Source: Aliagarivorans taiwanensis DSM 22990 (lineage in GTDB: Bacteria > Pseudomonadota > Gammaproteobacteria > Enterobacterales > Celerinatantimonadaceae). From it: 64,000 nt of DNA. Positions 25,599 to 35,957 of this stretch are shown piece after piece. The position numbers and the translations under genes were made by a program. The stretch spans positions 62,001-126,000 of the forward strand of contig NZ_AUBZ01000002.1 in assembly GCF_000429505.1 (NCBI RefSeq), read 5' to 3'. The notes under the pieces are model-generated. The model did not search any database. It had not been told where the DNA came from and was given only the letters and a program-made list of their open reading frames with translations. The first letter of the stretch is position 1. Every line of letters begins with the position of its first letter.

Positions 25599-26915
25599 CT
25601 ATTCGCCTTGCTTGCGCAGTTTGGCGTAGTAGAAGCCATCCATGTGCTGTTCGCCGGGGAGTAGCTGCCAACCGGGCTGGGTGACGCTCTCGCCATCTGA
25701 TACGGGAACCAGTTCGGCATCGTCGGTTTCTGCCAAGAAGCGCGCCACTTGCTGGGCGTTCTCCTGCGGCAGTACCGAGCAGGTGGCATACAGCAATACA
25801 CCGCCGGGTTTAAGTTGTTGCCACATCGCGCGCAGGATCTTGCCCTGTAGGGCTACCAGCTCATCGATATCCGAGGCGCGGCGCAGCCATTTAATATCTG
25901 GGTGGCGACGAACCACGCCTGTGGCCGAGCACGGCGCATCCAGCAAGATGCGATCGAAGGGCTCGCTGTTCCACGTGTCCGGCTGGCTGGCATCGGCACA
26001 CAGCAGCTCGGCTTGCAGGCCAATCCGCTGGAGGTTCTGTTCGACCCGTTGCAGTCGCTGGGCATCGGCGTCGATGGCCATCAAGTGGGCCAGCTCAGGC
26101 TGTAGCTCGAGGATGTGGCAGGTCTTTCCGCCGGGGGCCGCGCAGGCATCCAGTACCCGCTCGCCCGGTTGGGCATCTAACAAACTGGCGGCCATCTGGG
26201 CGGCGCCGTCTTGCACCGAGCTATGGCCTTGCTCAAAGCCCGGCAGCTTACCGACCGGCTGAGCCTTGTGCAGGCGGATGGCTTGGGCAGCACGCTCACA
26301 CAATGAGGCCTCAATCCCCTGCTCTGCCAGCAACTGCTGATAAGCGCTGGCGCTGTGATGTTGCGCGTTTACCCGCAGCCACATCGGTGCTTGCTGGTTG
26401 TTCGCTGCAACAATGTCTTGCCATTGTTCTGGGTAGGCCTGCTGTAGCTGCTTACGCAGCCAGCTTGGGTGGCAATCTTGCAGCTTGTCGTTCTGCTTAA
26501 GGGCCGCTACTAACTCATCTTGCTGGCGCTGGGCGCTGCGTAGCACGCCATTAATCAGCTTCTTGAGGTGAGCAAACTTCAGGTCGCGGGTAGCTTCAAC
26601 GGTTTCTGATAACGCAGCATGGGCCGGAATGCGCATGTAGAAAAGCTGGTACACGCCAACGATCAACAGGAAGTGGGCGCTGCGCGATTTGCCGGTGAGG
26701 GGGCGCTCCATCAGCTGTTGGATCACCCACTCCAGGCGCGGTAGCCAGCGTAGTACACCGAAGCAGATCTCTTGCGCCAAGCCATGGTCTTTGGCTTCGA
26801 CCTGACCGAGCAGCCGCGGCAACACGGCACTTAGCGATTGGCCTTGATCAACCACCTGAAACAGGGCTGATGCCGCCGCGGCGCGCGGGCTGAGCTGACG
26901 TGGCTTACTCGCCAT
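25599..26915 (-). CDS. rsmB: 16S rRNA m5C967 methyltransferase
   Basis: A 438-residue RNA methyltransferase. The N-terminal NusB-like domain spans about 1-140. The C-terminal domain has the SAM motif [10 protein letters not shown] (256-265), Cys329 in PCSATG, and the nucleophile Cys379 in ATCSV. RsmB methylates C967 of 16S rRNA. The ATG (26913-26915) has GGAG seven bases upstream and overlaps the end of fmt by 11 bp, indicating coupled translation. Conserved fmt-rsmB-trkA order. Confidence 0.94.
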   Translation of the reverse strand: MASKPRQLSPRAAAASALFQVVDQGQSLSAVLPRLLGQVEAKDHGLAQEICFGVLRWLPRLEWVIQQLMERPLTGKSRSAHFLLIVGVYQLFYMRIPAHAALSETVEATRDLKFAHLKKLINGVLRSAQRQQDELVAALKQNDKLQDCHPSWLRKQLQQAYPEQWQDIVAANNQQAPMWLRVNAQHHSASAYQQLLAEQGIEASLCERAAQAIRLHKAQPVGKLPGFEQGHSSVQDGAAQMAASLLDAQPGERVLDACAAPGGKTCHILELQPELAHLMAIDADAQRLQRVEQNLQRIGLQAELLCADASQPDTWNSEPFDRILLDAPCSATGVVRRHPDIKWLRRASDIDELVALQGKILRAMWQQLKPGGVLLYATCSVLPQENAQQVARFLAETDDAELVPVSDGESVTQPGWQLLPGEQHMDGFYYAKLRKQGE

Positions 26916-27864
26916 CGGCTAGCTCCAGTTGCGTGCCCGGGGTGAACCATTCTTTACGGGCGTTAAGCAGATCGGCGGCCGCCATCGCCTTCTTGCCGGG
27001 GATCTGCAGGCTTTCCAAGCGCAGCGCGTGCTGGCCGGTGGCAACGATGATGCCCTGTTTGTCGGCACTGATAATGGTGCCGGGGGCTGCGTCGCCTTGA
27101 TACTCCGCCACGCTGCTTTGCCACAGCTTGACGTTCTGGCCTTGTAGGGTGAAGTAGCTCACCGGCCACGGATTAAAGGCGCGTACGCAACGTTCGATAA
27201 ATGCAGCGTCGTGGCGCCAGTCGATGCGCGCTTCCTGTTTGCTAAGCTTTTTGGCGTAGTTGGCTTGCTCATCGTCTTGCTTAACCGCTTGGATGCTGCC
27301 GTCGCTGATACCTTCAAGGGCTTTGAGTAGCGCGACCGGACCGGTTTCAGCCAGTTTTTCATAGAGGCTGGCGCTGGTGTCGCTGCTCTCGATGGGTAGG
27401 CTGTCTAGGAGTAGCATATCGCCGGTATCTAGGCCTTCATCCATCTGCATGATGGTGACGCCGGTATCTCTGTCGCCCGCCCAGATAGAACGTTGAATGG
27501 GCGCAGCCCCGCGCCAGCGCGGCAGTAGCGAGCCATGCACGTTGATACAGCCCAAGCGCGGCGTGTCCAGCACCGTTTTAGGTAGCAGCAGGCCGTAGGC
27601 CACCACCACCATCAGATCGGCATTCAGCGCGGCCAGCTCATCTTTGGCTTCCTGAGATTTAAAGTTCTCGGGTTGGTACACCGGTACATTGGCATCGACT
27701 GCAAGTTGCTTAACCGGGCTGGCTTGGAGCTTTTTACCGCGACCAGCCGGGCGGTCTGGTTGGCTGTAGACAGCGATGACGTCGTGGTCTGAGTCGAGCA
27801 GGGCCTGCAGGTGGCGAGCAGCGAAATCCGGAGTACCGGCAAAAATAATTCGCAATGGGGTCAC
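26905..27864 (-). CDS. fmt: Methionyl-tRNA formyltransferase
   Basis: A 319-residue enzyme that formylates initiator Met-tRNA with 10-formyl-THF. The catalytic region [17 protein letters not shown] gives Asn108 and His110, the usual numbers when the start is GTG 27862-27864 ([15 protein letters not shown]). That GTG has GGAG six bases upstream, so I reject the 16-residue longer frame. A C-terminal OB-like domain follows. def lies 13 bp upstream and rsmB overlaps the 3' end, the standard def-fmt-rsmB order. Confidence 0.95.
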   Translation of the reverse strand: MTPLRIIFAGTPDFAARHLQALLDSDHDVIAVYSQPDRPAGRGKKLQASPVKQLAVDANVPVYQPENFKSQEAKDELAALNADLMVVVAYGLLLPKTVLDTPRLGCINVHGSLLPRWRGAAPIQRSIWAGDRDTGVTIMQMDEGLDTGDMLLLDSLPIESSDTSASLYEKLAETGPVALLKALEGISDGSIQAVKQDDEQANYAKKLSKQEARIDWRHDAAFIERCVRAFNPWPVSYFTLQGQNVKLWQSSVAEYQGDAAPGTIISADKQGIIVATGQHALRLESLQIPGKKAMAAADLLNARKEWFTPGTQLELADGE

Positions 27865-27877
27865 GATGTTCTCCAGA

Positions 27878-28387
27878 TTAGGCGCGTTTGCTGCGGCGGG
27901 CAAGCTTCTCAAGTTTGGCGCGAACCCGCTGGCGCTTGAGTGGGCTCAGATAATCGATAAACAGTTTGCCTTCGAGGTGATCGAGTTCGTGCTGAATGCA
28001 GATTGCCAGTAGGCCATCGGCGTCAAGTGACTGCTCGTTTCCATCGGCGTCGAGGTAGTTCACGGTCACTTGCTGAGCGCGCTCAACTTGGGCACGGTAC
28101 TCGGGGACTGACAGGCAGCCCTCTTCGTTGAGCTCAACCCCATCTTTGGCGACGATGGTTGGGTTGACCAATGCCAGACGTTGGTCGCGTGTTTCACTCA
28201 CATCGATAACCACGATGCGTTGGTGAATGTTGACCTGTGTCGCAGCCAGCCCTACTCCTTCCTCGGCATACATTGTTTCGAACATATTTTCGATAGTAAT
28301 TTTCGTATTATCGTCAATACTTTTAACAGGTTGCGCAATAGTTCTCAGACGTTCATCGGGAAAGCGCAGTACTTCAAGGACGGCCAT
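27878..28387 (-). CDS. def: Peptide deformylase
   Basis: A 169-residue metalloenzyme that removes the formyl group from nascent proteins. All three motifs are intact: [10 protein letters not shown] (42-51), EEGCLSVP with Cys91, and HELDH with His133, Glu134 and His137, which bind the metal. It heads the def-fmt-rsmB-trkA-trkH run and is divergent from the LysM-dprA-smg-yrdD run. Confidence 0.96.
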   Translation of the reverse strand: MAVLEVLRFPDERLRTIAQPVKSIDDNTKITIENMFETMYAEEGVGLAATQVNIHQRIVVIDVSETRDQRLALVNPTIVAKDGVELNEEGCLSVPEYRAQVERAQQVTVNYLDADGNEQSLDADGLLAICIQHELDHLEGKLFIDYLSPLKRQRVRAKLEKLARRSKRA

Positions 28388-28485
28388 AGCTAATGTTTTT
28401 TGCTCGATATAGATAAGAATTGGGTAATTTTAGTCATTTATTAAGCCGAATTACAGCCTTGATAGGCAATGGGCAAGGATTGCAC

Positions 28486-29553
28486 ATGAAAACAGTCGTA
28501 TTGGCACTGGTATGTCTGCTGAGCGCAGTGAGCGCATGGGCCGATCAGTTGACCTTAAAGCCGGATTTCCCCGACCGCTATGTGGTGAAAAAGGGCGACA
28601 CCCTATGGGATATCTCGACGCTCTATCTTAACTCCCCATGGAAGTGGCCGCGGCTGTGGCAACATAACCCGCAAATCGACAACCCCCATTTGATCTACCC
28701 CGGCGATGTGCTCACGCTGACCTTTATCGATGGCGAGCCGCGTTTGGTGCGCAAACCGATGCTGCACATGTCGCCCACCTCGCGACTCAAGCCCAAGGAG
28801 CAGCCGATTCCCACGCTGCCACTGTCAGTGCTTGCGCCGTTCTTAAGTCGCGACCATGTGATTGATAGCGACTTGCTGGAAGGCCTGCCCTATGTGCTGG
28901 GCGACAATGATGCCCAGACCCGCATCGCCATTGGCCGCCCGGTGTATGCGCGCGGTGAGGTCGAGCTGCAGCGTTACTATGGGGTGTATCGGGTTGGCGA
29001 GCCCTATGTTGACCCAGAAAGCGCTGAGGTGCTCGGCCATGCGGTGACGTTTTTGGCGATCGGCCAGGTGGTAGCTGCCCACCATGATCAGATCAGCGAG
29101 TTTCGGGTGATCGATATCCGCCAGGAGATGCGCCAGGGCGATATCTTGCTGCCTCTGCCGGAGCAGGACCAGCTACCCGTTTACTTTAGCCCACGCCAGA
29201 AAGACCTCAGCAGCGATGGCTTGATTGTGGCCTCGGCCAACGACAACTCGGTGTTTAGCCGCTACGACGTGGTACTCATCAACAAAGGGGCACGCGACAG
29301 TATTGAGGCCGGAGACATGTTCTCGATAGCCCAACCGGGCAAGTTGATTGTCGATAAACCCGCACGCAAGAGCTATCAGCAGTCGGCGAATGCGTTCGAT
29401 AGGTTGTTCAATGACGACCAGCAGCTGGTCGCCCTACCCCGCGAAAAGGTTGGAGAGCTGATGGTGTTTAAGGTCTACGACAAGCTAAGCTTTGCGATTA
29501 TCACGGAGAGCAAGATCATCATGTATCCGCAGTTTTTGGTCGAGAGCCTATAA
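28486..29553 (+). CDS. LysM-domain peptidoglycan-binding protein
   Basis: A 355-residue exported protein. Signal peptide MKTVVLALVCLLSAVSAWA is followed by a LysM domain (YVVKKGDTLWDISTLYL through HLIYPGDVLTL) and a long C-terminal region of unknown role. The ATG at 28486 has AAGGA six bases upstream; the 22 extra residues of the longer frame are rejected. This LysM gene before dprA is a conserved feature of the locus in many Gammaproteobacteria. It probably binds peptidoglycan in the periplasm. dprA starts immediately at its stop. Confidence 0.88.
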   Translation: MKTVVLALVCLLSAVSAWADQLTLKPDFPDRYVVKKGDTLWDISTLYLNSPWKWPRLWQHNPQIDNPHLIYPGDVLTLTFIDGEPRLVRKPMLHMSPTSRLKPKEQPIPTLPLSVLAPFLSRDHVIDSDLLEGLPYVLGDNDAQTRIAIGRPVYARGEVELQRYYGVYRVGEPYVDPESAEVLGHAVTFLAIGQVVAAHHDQISEFRVIDIRQEMRQGDILLPLPEQDQLPVYFSPRQKDLSSDGLIVASANDNSVFSRYDVVLINKGARDSIEAGDMFSIAQPGKLIVDKPARKSYQQSANAFDRLFNDDQQLVALPREKVGELMVFKVYDKLSFAIITESKIIMYPQFLVESL

Positions 29554-30654
29554 GTGAGCAAGTGGCTGAGCGTTGAGCAAGGCCTGATTCTGGACAGCAT
29601 CCCACGTTTGGGATGCGCCACCCTGCAACGCGTGCTCGATGGCCGCCCGCCCCAGTACTTGTTCGAGGCCGATGATGCGGCGCTAGCTGAGCTTGGGATG
29701 AGCGATAAACAGCGCCGAGCCCTGCAAAACCCACCGATGGCGCGGATTGAACGCTGCCTTGAGTGGCTCGAAGCCCCCGAACACCATCTCTACAGCTGCT
29801 TTGACAGCGACTACCCCGAGCCCTTAAAGCACATCGCCAGCCCGCCGCTGCTGCTCTTTGCCAAGGGCCAGCCCGAGTTAATGACGCGCCCACAACTTGC
29901 CATAGTGGGAAGCCGTCATGCCAGCTGGAGCGGCCAAAAACAAGCAGAGCGCTTTGCCAGCGAGCTGGCCCAGCAAGGGCTGACCATCACCAGCGGCTTG
30001 GCCTTGGGGATTGATGCAGCGGCGCATCTGGGGGCGCTTAACGCCCGGCCCGATGGCACTATCGCAGTGGTCGCCACTGGGCTGGATTTGGTCTATCCCA
30101 AGCGCCACTTAAAACTGGCCCATCGGATTGCTGAACAGGGGTTGATTCTGAGTGAGTTTTGGCCGGGGGTATCGGCCAAGGCGCAGCACTTTCCACGGCG
30201 CAACCGGATTATCAGTGGGCTAAGCTTGGGCGTATTGGTGGTGGAGGCTAGTTTGCCCAGCGGCTCACTGCTGTCCGCCAACTATGCGGCCGAGCAAGGG
30301 CGTGAGGTATTCGCCATTCCGGGCTCGATTGATGATCCGCTGCGTGCCGGCTGTCATAAGCTTATTCAGGAAGGAGCCAAACTGGCGGCTGATCCGGTCG
30401 ATATAGTGGAAGAGCTGCTGGATTTTTCACCAATCGAGGAGGAAGTAGCAACAAACCCGGATCTGGAAGAAAACAAAGCATTGCCAAATGCAGGTTTGTT
30501 AGATAGCGTTGGATATGAGGTTACACCTATCGATCAGGTGGTAGCCCATAGTCAACGCCCTGTTGATGAGGTTCTGGCTCAATTGGTTGAGTTAGAAATA
30601 CGAGGTGTAGTGGCCGCAGTGCCAGGTGGTTACGTCAGACTGAGGAGGAACTAA
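29554..30654 (+). CDS. dprA: DNA processing protein DprA (Smf)
   Basis: A 366-residue protein. The central Rossmann-like domain has [56 protein letters not shown] and the PGSIDDP motif. A C-terminal winged-helix region follows. DprA loads RecA on incoming single-stranded DNA during natural transformation and occurs even in species not known to be competent. The start is GTG directly after the TAA of the LysM gene; GAG lies upstream. smg begins one base after its stop. Confidence 0.93.
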   Translation: MSKWLSVEQGLILDSIPRLGCATLQRVLDGRPPQYLFEADDAALAELGMSDKQRRALQNPPMARIERCLEWLEAPEHHLYSCFDSDYPEPLKHIASPPLLLFAKGQPELMTRPQLAIVGSRHASWSGQKQAERFASELAQQGLTITSGLALGIDAAAHLGALNARPDGTIAVVATGLDLVYPKRHLKLAHRIAEQGLILSEFWPGVSAKAQHFPRRNRIISGLSLGVLVVEASLPSGSLLSANYAAEQGREVFAIPGSIDDPLRAGCHKLIQEGAKLAADPVDIVEELLDFSPIEEEVATNPDLEENKALPNAGLLDSVGYEVTPIDQVVAHSQRPVDEVLAQLVELEIRGVVAAVPGGYVRLRRN

Positions 30655-30655
30655 C

Positions 30656-31129
30656 ATGTTTGATATCCTCATGTATCTATTTGAAACCTACATCCATAGC
30701 GATGTGGAGTTGATGATGGATCACGATGAGCTTACAGAGGAGCTAAGTCGCGCTGGTTTCCACAAGGAAGAGATATACAAAGCTCTGGATTGGTTGGAAA
30801 AGTTAGCTGCCCTTCAGGACAGCGATACACAACCCTACCTCAATCCCTCTGAACGCCCTTCATTGCGCGTTTATACCGAGCAAGAGATGGCGCGTATCGA
30901 TGTAAGCTGTCGCGGTTTTATTCTGTTCTTAGAACAGATGCAGGTGTTGAACGCCGAAACCCGAGAAATGGTGATCGATCGTGTGATGGAGCTCGACGGC
31001 CCTGAGCTGGAGCTGGAAGACCTGAAATGGGTCATCCTGATGGTGTTGTTCAATGTTCCCGGCAGTGAGAACGCCTACCAGCAAATGGAAGAGCTGTTGT
31101 TCGATTTAGGCGACGGCGCCGTTCACTAA
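30656..31129 (+). CDS. smg: Smg family protein (DUF494)
   Basis: A 157-residue acidic helical protein. [14 protein letters not shown] and the [22 protein letters not shown] segment are the conserved start of the Smg/DUF494 family. Its function is not established; it is nearly always found beside dprA. A very strong AGGAGG site precedes the ATG, within the end of dprA. Confidence 0.92.
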   Translation: MFDILMYLFETYIHSDVELMMDHDELTEELSRAGFHKEEIYKALDWLEKLAALQDSDTQPYLNPSERPSLRVYTEQEMARIDVSCRGFILFLEQMQVLNAETREMVIDRVMELDGPELELEDLKWVILMVLFNVPGSENAYQQMEELLFDLGDGAVH

Positions 31130-31181
31130 GCATATCGCTTAGCCCACATAAAGCCGATTAGGCTTACGTGATGCGTTAGAT

Positions 31182-31200
31182 TCGCCGGGATCCCCGGCGA
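31182..31200. other. Perfect GC-rich hairpin between smg and yrdD
   Basis: TCGCCGGG (31182-31189) and CCCGGCGA (31193-31200) form an 8-bp perfect stem with a 3-base loop. No T-run follows, so it is more likely an RNA-processing or pausing element than a terminator. Confidence 0.5.
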
Positions 31201-31271
31201 GCAGGTTCGTTTCACCTAGTTTCCAGCCAGGGTCGGCGTTACACTTAGCCCATTCAAGCTGGGAGTTGGCC

Positions 31272-31844
31272 ATGTCTAAAATTGACCCGAAGTTGTTTTC
31301 AGCCCACGAGCATGCCCTCGAGAAGGCCTATCAGGTCTGCCCGAAATGTGGCGGCGAACTGGTGCATCGGCAGAGTAAAGCCGGTCCCTTCCTAGGGTGT
31401 AGCCAGTACCCAAGTTGCGATTACAAGCGCTCGCTGCACTCCAACGACCATTCCTTGGAAAAACGTCTGCCCGGCACCGAGTGCCCGGAATGCGGTGAGG
31501 AGATGATGCTGCGCCAAGGCCGCTATGGCATGTTTATCGGCTGCAGCAACTTCCCTGAATGCCAGCATATCGAGTCTGCCCAGCCCAAAACCGAAGAGAC
31601 CAAGGACATTCGGTGCCCCTCCTGCAGCAAAGGATCTATCGTGGCGCGCCAGTCACGTTATGGTAAAACCTTCTACGCCTGCGATGCCTACCCCAAATGT
31701 CGCTATGCGGTGAACGACAAACCACGCGCAGAAACCTGCCCGGATTGTGGCTGGGAGTTGCTGGTGGAAAAACAGTATGCGGCTGGCATGTTTAAGATCT
31801 GTCCGCAGAAAAGTTGTAACTATAAAGAAAAAATCGACGACTGA
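31272..31844 (+). CDS. yrdD: Topoisomerase-type zinc-finger protein YrdD
   Basis: A 190-residue protein made almost entirely of four tetracysteine zinc ribbons of the topoisomerase I C-terminal type: CPKCGGELV, CPECGEEMM, CPSCSKGSI and CPDCGWELL, each with a second Cys pair. Such domains bind single-stranded nucleic acid. The ATG at 31272 has GGGAG upstream. In E. coli yrdD follows smg and precedes tsaC-aroE; here the latter are missing and dcuB follows. Molecular role unproven. Confidence 0.88.
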   Translation: MSKIDPKLFSAHEHALEKAYQVCPKCGGELVHRQSKAGPFLGCSQYPSCDYKRSLHSNDHSLEKRLPGTECPECGEEMMLRQGRYGMFIGCSNFPECQHIESAQPKTEETKDIRCPSCSKGSIVARQSRYGKTFYACDAYPKCRYAVNDKPRAETCPDCGWELLVEKQYAAGMFKICPQKSCNYKEKIDD

Positions 31845-31910
31845 TTTTGGCGGGTGCAGTCCAGCATCCGCTCTTCCTCTGTTAACACACATCATTTGAG
31901 TGTCATCTGC

Positions 31911-31941
31911 CCATAGCTGTACAAACTATGCACAGCTATGG
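31911..31941. repeat. Perfect 10-bp inverted repeat downstream of yrdD
   Basis: CCATAGCTGT (31911-31920) and ACAGCTATGG (31932-31941) pair perfectly around an 11-base AT-rich loop. There is no T-run after it. It may be a terminator-like structure for yrdD or a protein-binding dyad upstream of dcuB. Confidence 0.6.
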
Positions 31942-32003
31942 CTTGGCGGCGACTTGTCAAAAATGGCTGATGTCACAGCTCCGCAACAATGGTTAAGAAG
32001 TTA

Positions 32004-32017
32004 ATGATCTCGGTCAA
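32004..32017. promoter_or_regulatory. FNR-like site upstream of dcuB
   Basis: ATGAT-CTCG-GTCAA matches the FNR consensus TTGAT-N4-ATCAA at eight of ten positions. It lies about 58 bp upstream of the start point expected from the -10 box at 32057, a usable class I spacing. dcuB is FNR-activated in enterics. Pattern match only. Confidence 0.35.
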
Positions 32018-32034
32018 TCGCTGGTTATTAAAAA

Positions 32035-32062
32035 TTGACCTTTGGTTATTTAACGGTATAAA
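32035..32062 (+). promoter_or_regulatory. Sigma-70 promoter of dcuB
   Basis: TTGACC (32035-32040) and TATAAA (32057-32062) are separated by 16 bp, a good sigma-70 match. It is about 78 bp before the dcuB start in AT-rich DNA. Confidence 0.6.
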
Positions 32063-32139
32063 TATCGCCCTAATGGAATATTACTAGAGGATCAGATTGG
32101 AATTGATTCATAACGCAACATGAATATTTGAGGGCAACA

Positions 32140-33462
32140 ATGTTCTGGATCCACTTACTTTTACTGCTGACCGTGATTTTTGTCGGTATTCGCTACGGCG
32201 GTATCGCGTTCGGTCTGCTTGGCGGCTTGGGCGTATCTGTCATGACCTTTGTGTTTGGCATTACTCCTGGTCAGCCTCCTATCGGCGTAATGCTGATCAT
32301 CTTGGCGGTAGTTGCTGCCTCAGCAACCCTTGAAGCCACCGGCGGCTTGAAGCTGCTGGTACGTTTTGCAGAGCGTCTGCTGCGTAAACACCCTGAGCAC
32401 ATCGTCTACCTTGGCCCACTGTGTACCTACACCCTGACCGTTCTAGTGGGTACTGGTCACTCGGTGTACCCGCTGCTGCCAGTTATCTACGACGTATCTT
32501 ACAAAAAAGGTATCCGTCCTGAGCGCCCAATGGCGATGGCCACGGTTGCCTCGCAGATGGGTATTACTGCTAGCCCAATCGCGGCTGCTGCTGCGGTGGT
32601 TATGGCCACTGCGGTAGATAACAACCTGGACATCAACCTGATTAACGTATTAATGGTTACCATCCCAGCAACCCTGGGGGGCCTGTTGATCGGTTGTACC
32701 TGGAGCTTGAAGCGCGGTAAAGATCTGGACAAAGACCCAGAGTTCCAAGCGCGTCTACAAGATGAAGAGTTCCGCAACAGCCTGGTAGATCCAGAGCAAG
32801 AAGGCAACGCACAAGACAACGCCAAGCAAGAGCAAACCGCTAAGCGTGGCCTGAGCGTATTCCTACTGGGTATTCTGTCGGTGGTTATCCTAGCCCTGTT
32901 CAGCAAGCAATTGCTGCCAGAAGGCGTAGGCATGTCGGTAGCAATTCAGTTCATGATGCTATCTGTGGGTGCGGTTATCCTGCTGGCGACCAACATCTCG
33001 CCAAAGCGTATCGTTAGCTCGAACGTGTTTACTGCTGGTATGAGCGCGGTGATTACCATCTTCGGTATCGCCTGGTTCTCTGACACCATCATCGGTCACC
33101 ACAAGCCCTACATCATTGAGATGGTAAGCGGTATGGTGAACGTATACCCATGGACCTTTGCCATCGCCATGTTCGTGATTTCAGCCTTCCTGAAATCGCA
33201 GGCTGCAGCGTTGACCGTGGCGCTGCCACTGGGCTTTGCACTGGGTATCGACCCGGTAGTACTGATTGGTGTGCTACCAGCGTGTTACGCTTACTTCTTC
33301 TTCCCATTCTACCCAAGCGATCTGGCAGGCATCAGCTTCGACCGTTCAGGTACTACCCGTATCGGTAAGTACGTACTGAACCACAGCTTCATGCTACCTG
33401 GCTTTATCGGTGTAGGTTCGGCGACCGTACTGGGTTACTTCATCTCGATGATGGTTAACTAG
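32140..33462 (+). CDS. dcuB: Anaerobic C4-dicarboxylate transporter DcuB
   Basis: A 440-residue membrane protein with about 12 helices. GGIAFGLLGGLGVSVMTFVF, VVAASATLEATGGL, the central RGKDLDKDPEFQ loop and FDRSGTTRIGKYVLNHSF match DcuA/DcuB transporters, closest to DcuB. It exchanges fumarate, malate or aspartate for succinate during fumarate respiration. Codon choice (AAC, ATC, GGT, CGT) is strongly biased, suggesting high expression. The start at 32140 has GAGGG five bases upstream; the TTG-initiated longer frame is rejected. No dcuS/dcuR sensor or fumarase gene is adjacent. Confidence 0.92.
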   Translation: MFWIHLLLLLTVIFVGIRYGGIAFGLLGGLGVSVMTFVFGITPGQPPIGVMLIILAVVAASATLEATGGLKLLVRFAERLLRKHPEHIVYLGPLCTYTLTVLVGTGHSVYPLLPVIYDVSYKKGIRPERPMAMATVASQMGITASPIAAAAAVVMATAVDNNLDINLINVLMVTIPATLGGLLIGCTWSLKRGKDLDKDPEFQARLQDEEFRNSLVDPEQEGNAQDNAKQEQTAKRGLSVFLLGILSVVILALFSKQLLPEGVGMSVAIQFMMLSVGAVILLATNISPKRIVSSNVFTAGMSAVITIFGIAWFSDTIIGHHKPYIIEMVSGMVNVYPWTFAIAMFVISAFLKSQAAALTVALPLGFALGIDPVVLIGVLPACYAYFFFPFYPSDLAGISFDRSGTTRIGKYVLNHSFMLPGFIGVGSATVLGYFISMMVN

Positions 33463-33500
33463 TTCAGTATTGGTTTGAAAGCCGTTCGTTAAGAAGAGTG

Positions 33501-33526
33501 AGGGGAGCGTGATGCTCCCCTTTTTC
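33501..33526 (+). terminator. Rho-independent terminator after dcuB
   Basis: Arms AGGGGAGC (33501-33508) and GCTCCCCT (33514-33521) followed by TTTTT. It lies between convergent dcuB and metE. Confidence 0.88.
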
Positions 33527-33549
33527 GTTTTTTTTATCCGCTGCGCTGG

Positions 33550-35832
33550 CTAGCTGGCGTGCTGCGCCCGCAACTGCTTCGCCGCGGCTACCATGTTCTC
33601 CAATGCGGGCAATACCTCTTGCCACTGACGGGTTTTCAGGCCGCAGTCAGGGTTGACCCACAGACGCTCTAGCGGGATATGCTGAGCGGCTTTTTGCATT
33701 AGCTCCACCATCCATTCAGTTTTGGGCACGTTGGGGCTGTGGATATCGTACACGCCCGGGCCAATCTGGTTGGGATAGGCGAACTCTTCAAACACTTCCA
33801 ACAGCTCCATATCCGAGCGTGAGGTTTCGATGGTAATCACATCGGCGTCCATGGCGGCGATGGAGGCGATGATGTCGTTAAACTCCGAGTAACACATGTG
33901 AGTGTGGATCTGGGTAGTATCGTTCACGCCGTTGGCGCATAGCTTGAACGCGTCCACTGCCCAATCCAGATACTCCTGCCATTGTGCTTGGCGAAGCGGC
34001 AAGCCTTCACGCAGCGCCGCTTCATCGATCTGTATGATGGCGATGCCGGATTGCTCCAAATCCAATACCTCTTGGCGGATTGCTAAGGCCAGTTGCTGAC
34101 ACACCTGACTGCGCGGCAGATCGTCACGCACAAACGACCAGTTAAGCATGGTGACCGGGCCGGTGAGCATCCCTTTCATCGGCTGTTCGGTCTGGCTTTG
34201 CGCATAGCGGGTCCACTCGACGGTCATCGGCTCAGGGCGTGATATATCGCCAAAGATAATCGGCGGCTTCACACAACGAGATCCATAGGATTGCACCCAG
34301 CCGAGTTGGCTAAAGGCATAGCCGTCGAGCTGCTCACCGAAGTACTCAACCATATCGTTGCGCTCGGCCTCACCATGCACCAATACGTCCAAGCCAAGCT
34401 TGTGCTGCTGCTCAACATCATGATTGATCTGCGCTTGCATTGCTTGCTGGTAGTCGTGCTGGTCTATATTGCCTTGCTTAAAGTCCCGGCGTAACTTGCG
34501 GATCTCGGCGGTTTGAGGAAACGAGCCGATGGTTGTAGTGGGGAACAGCGGCAGTTTGAGATGCGACTGTTGCTGTTCGCTGCGCAGGGTGTAGCTTTGG
34601 TGGCGCTCCAGCATCGCCGGGCTTACGTCACTACAGGCCTGCTTAACTGCGGCGTTGTGCACCCGTGTTGATAAGGTACGCGAGCTTAGTGCGTAGGCGT
34701 TGTTCAGCAGGATTTCAGACACGCTGCTACGCCCTTGGTTGAGGGCCTTACCCAGCACTTGCAGCTCTTCGAGTTTTTGCTGGGCGAAGGCCAACCAGCT
34801 CAATAGCTCGTCATCGAGTTTTTGCTCCTGAGCCAAGTCGACCGGTACATGCAGTAGCGAGCAGGATGGTGCCAGCCATAAGCGATCGCCTAGGTCATTG
34901 GCCAGTGGTTCCAGCCATTCCAGCAGGGCATTCAGATCGCTCTTCCAGATATTGCGCCCATCAATCACCCCTAATGACAACACCTGCTCGCTGGAAAGTT
35001 GCGATAGTAGCTTAGGTACTTCGGCCTTAGCGCGCACGGCATCTAAGTGGAAGCCTTCAACCTTAAGTTGTGGCAGCAGGGCTAGGTTGTCTTGCAGCTC
35101 ACCGAAGTAGCTGGTGAGTAGTAGTTTCGGGCGAGTGTTGCTATCGGTTTGGTAGGCATCCACCAGTGCTTGCTGCCACGCGCTATCTAGCTCTGTCACC
35201 AAGATCGGTTCGTCGATCTGTACCCATTCGACGCCGTGTTGTTTTAGCTCTCCCAGAAGCTGTTGGTAGACGCTTAGCAGTTGTGGCAGCAAGGCGAGCT
35301 TATCGCTGTCATCTTTGCTCTTGCCCAACCACAAATAGGTCACTGGACCGAGTAGTATCACCTTCTGAGCCACTTGTTGCTGCTTGGCCTGCTCGACTTG
35401 AGCAAGTAACTGGGCACTGTTCAGTGAGAACTGGGTGTCAGCGCTAAACTCCGGCACCAGGTAGTGATAGTTGGTATCAAACCACTTGGTCATCTCGGCG
35501 GCAGCCAGAGTTGATGAGGCATCGTCCTGCGGCGCCCTACCCCGGGCTGAGCGAAAGTATTGCTGATGCCATTCTCCACCGAGCTTGGTGACGCGCTTAG
35601 GCAGATTACCCACCAATAAGCTGGTGTCCAGTACATGGTCGTACAGCGAGAAATCCCCTACCGGGACCAGATCCAAGTCCTGCTGGCGCTGCCAGTTTTG
35701 GTTGCGTCGTGTCGCCGCCTCATCGAGTAAGGCGTTGAGGTCTGATTCGCCGCGCCAGTAACGCTCTTGAGCGAATTTTAACTGTCGGGCTTCGCCAATG
35801 CGCGGGAAGCCGAGGTTGTGTAAGCGTGCCAT
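33550..35832 (-). CDS. metE: Cobalamin-independent methionine synthase
   Basis: A 760-residue enzyme that transfers methyl from 5-methyl-THF-triglutamate to homocysteine. The N-terminal half has [13 protein letters not shown], and the catalytic C-terminal half starts near [12 protein letters not shown]. The zinc-binding His and Cys are visible in [12 protein letters not shown], and a further Cys in [10 protein letters not shown]. Length is normal. It is divergent from metR, whose product activates metE in enterics, and a perfect MetR box lies between them. Confidence 0.95.
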   Translation of the reverse strand: MARLHNLGFPRIGEARQLKFAQERYWRGESDLNALLDEAATRRNQNWQRQQDLDLVPVGDFSLYDHVLDTSLLVGNLPKRVTKLGGEWHQQYFRSARGRAPQDDASSTLAAAEMTKWFDTNYHYLVPEFSADTQFSLNSAQLLAQVEQAKQQQVAQKVILLGPVTYLWLGKSKDDSDKLALLPQLLSVYQQLLGELKQHGVEWVQIDEPILVTELDSAWQQALVDAYQTDSNTRPKLLLTSYFGELQDNLALLPQLKVEGFHLDAVRAKAEVPKLLSQLSSEQVLSLGVIDGRNIWKSDLNALLEWLEPLANDLGDRLWLAPSCSLLHVPVDLAQEQKLDDELLSWLAFAQQKLEELQVLGKALNQGRSSVSEILLNNAYALSSRTLSTRVHNAAVKQACSDVSPAMLERHQSYTLRSEQQQSHLKLPLFPTTTIGSFPQTAEIRKLRRDFKQGNIDQHDYQQAMQAQINHDVEQQHKLGLDVLVHGEAERNDMVEYFGEQLDGYAFSQLGWVQSYGSRCVKPPIIFGDISRPEPMTVEWTRYAQSQTEQPMKGMLTGPVTMLNWSFVRDDLPRSQVCQQLALAIRQEVLDLEQSGIAIIQIDEAALREGLPLRQAQWQEYLDWAVDAFKLCANGVNDTTQIHTHMCYSEFNDIIASIAAMDADVITIETSRSDMELLEVFEEFAYPNQIGPGVYDIHSPNVPKTEWMVELMQKAAQHIPLERLWVNPDCGLKTRQWQEVLPALENMVAAAKQLRAQHAS

Positions 35833-35938
35833 GTTAATCCCTTGTCGTATTCGTCAGTTGTGTGCGTTTTGATAGCTTGTTGATGGCAGTCTAGGGCTTT
35901 GAAACGATGAAAAATAATGGTAATAATTCAATAAGTAA

Positions 35939-35951
35939 TGAATTTGGTTCA
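35939..35951. promoter_or_regulatory. MetR binding site
   Basis: TGAA-TTTGG-TTCA is a perfect match to the MetR consensus TGAA-N5-TTCA. It lies between metE and metR, ending six bases before the metR start codon and about 107 bp from metE. Its position suggests repression of metR as well as activation of metE. Confidence 0.75.
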
Positions 35952-35957
35952 TGAGAA

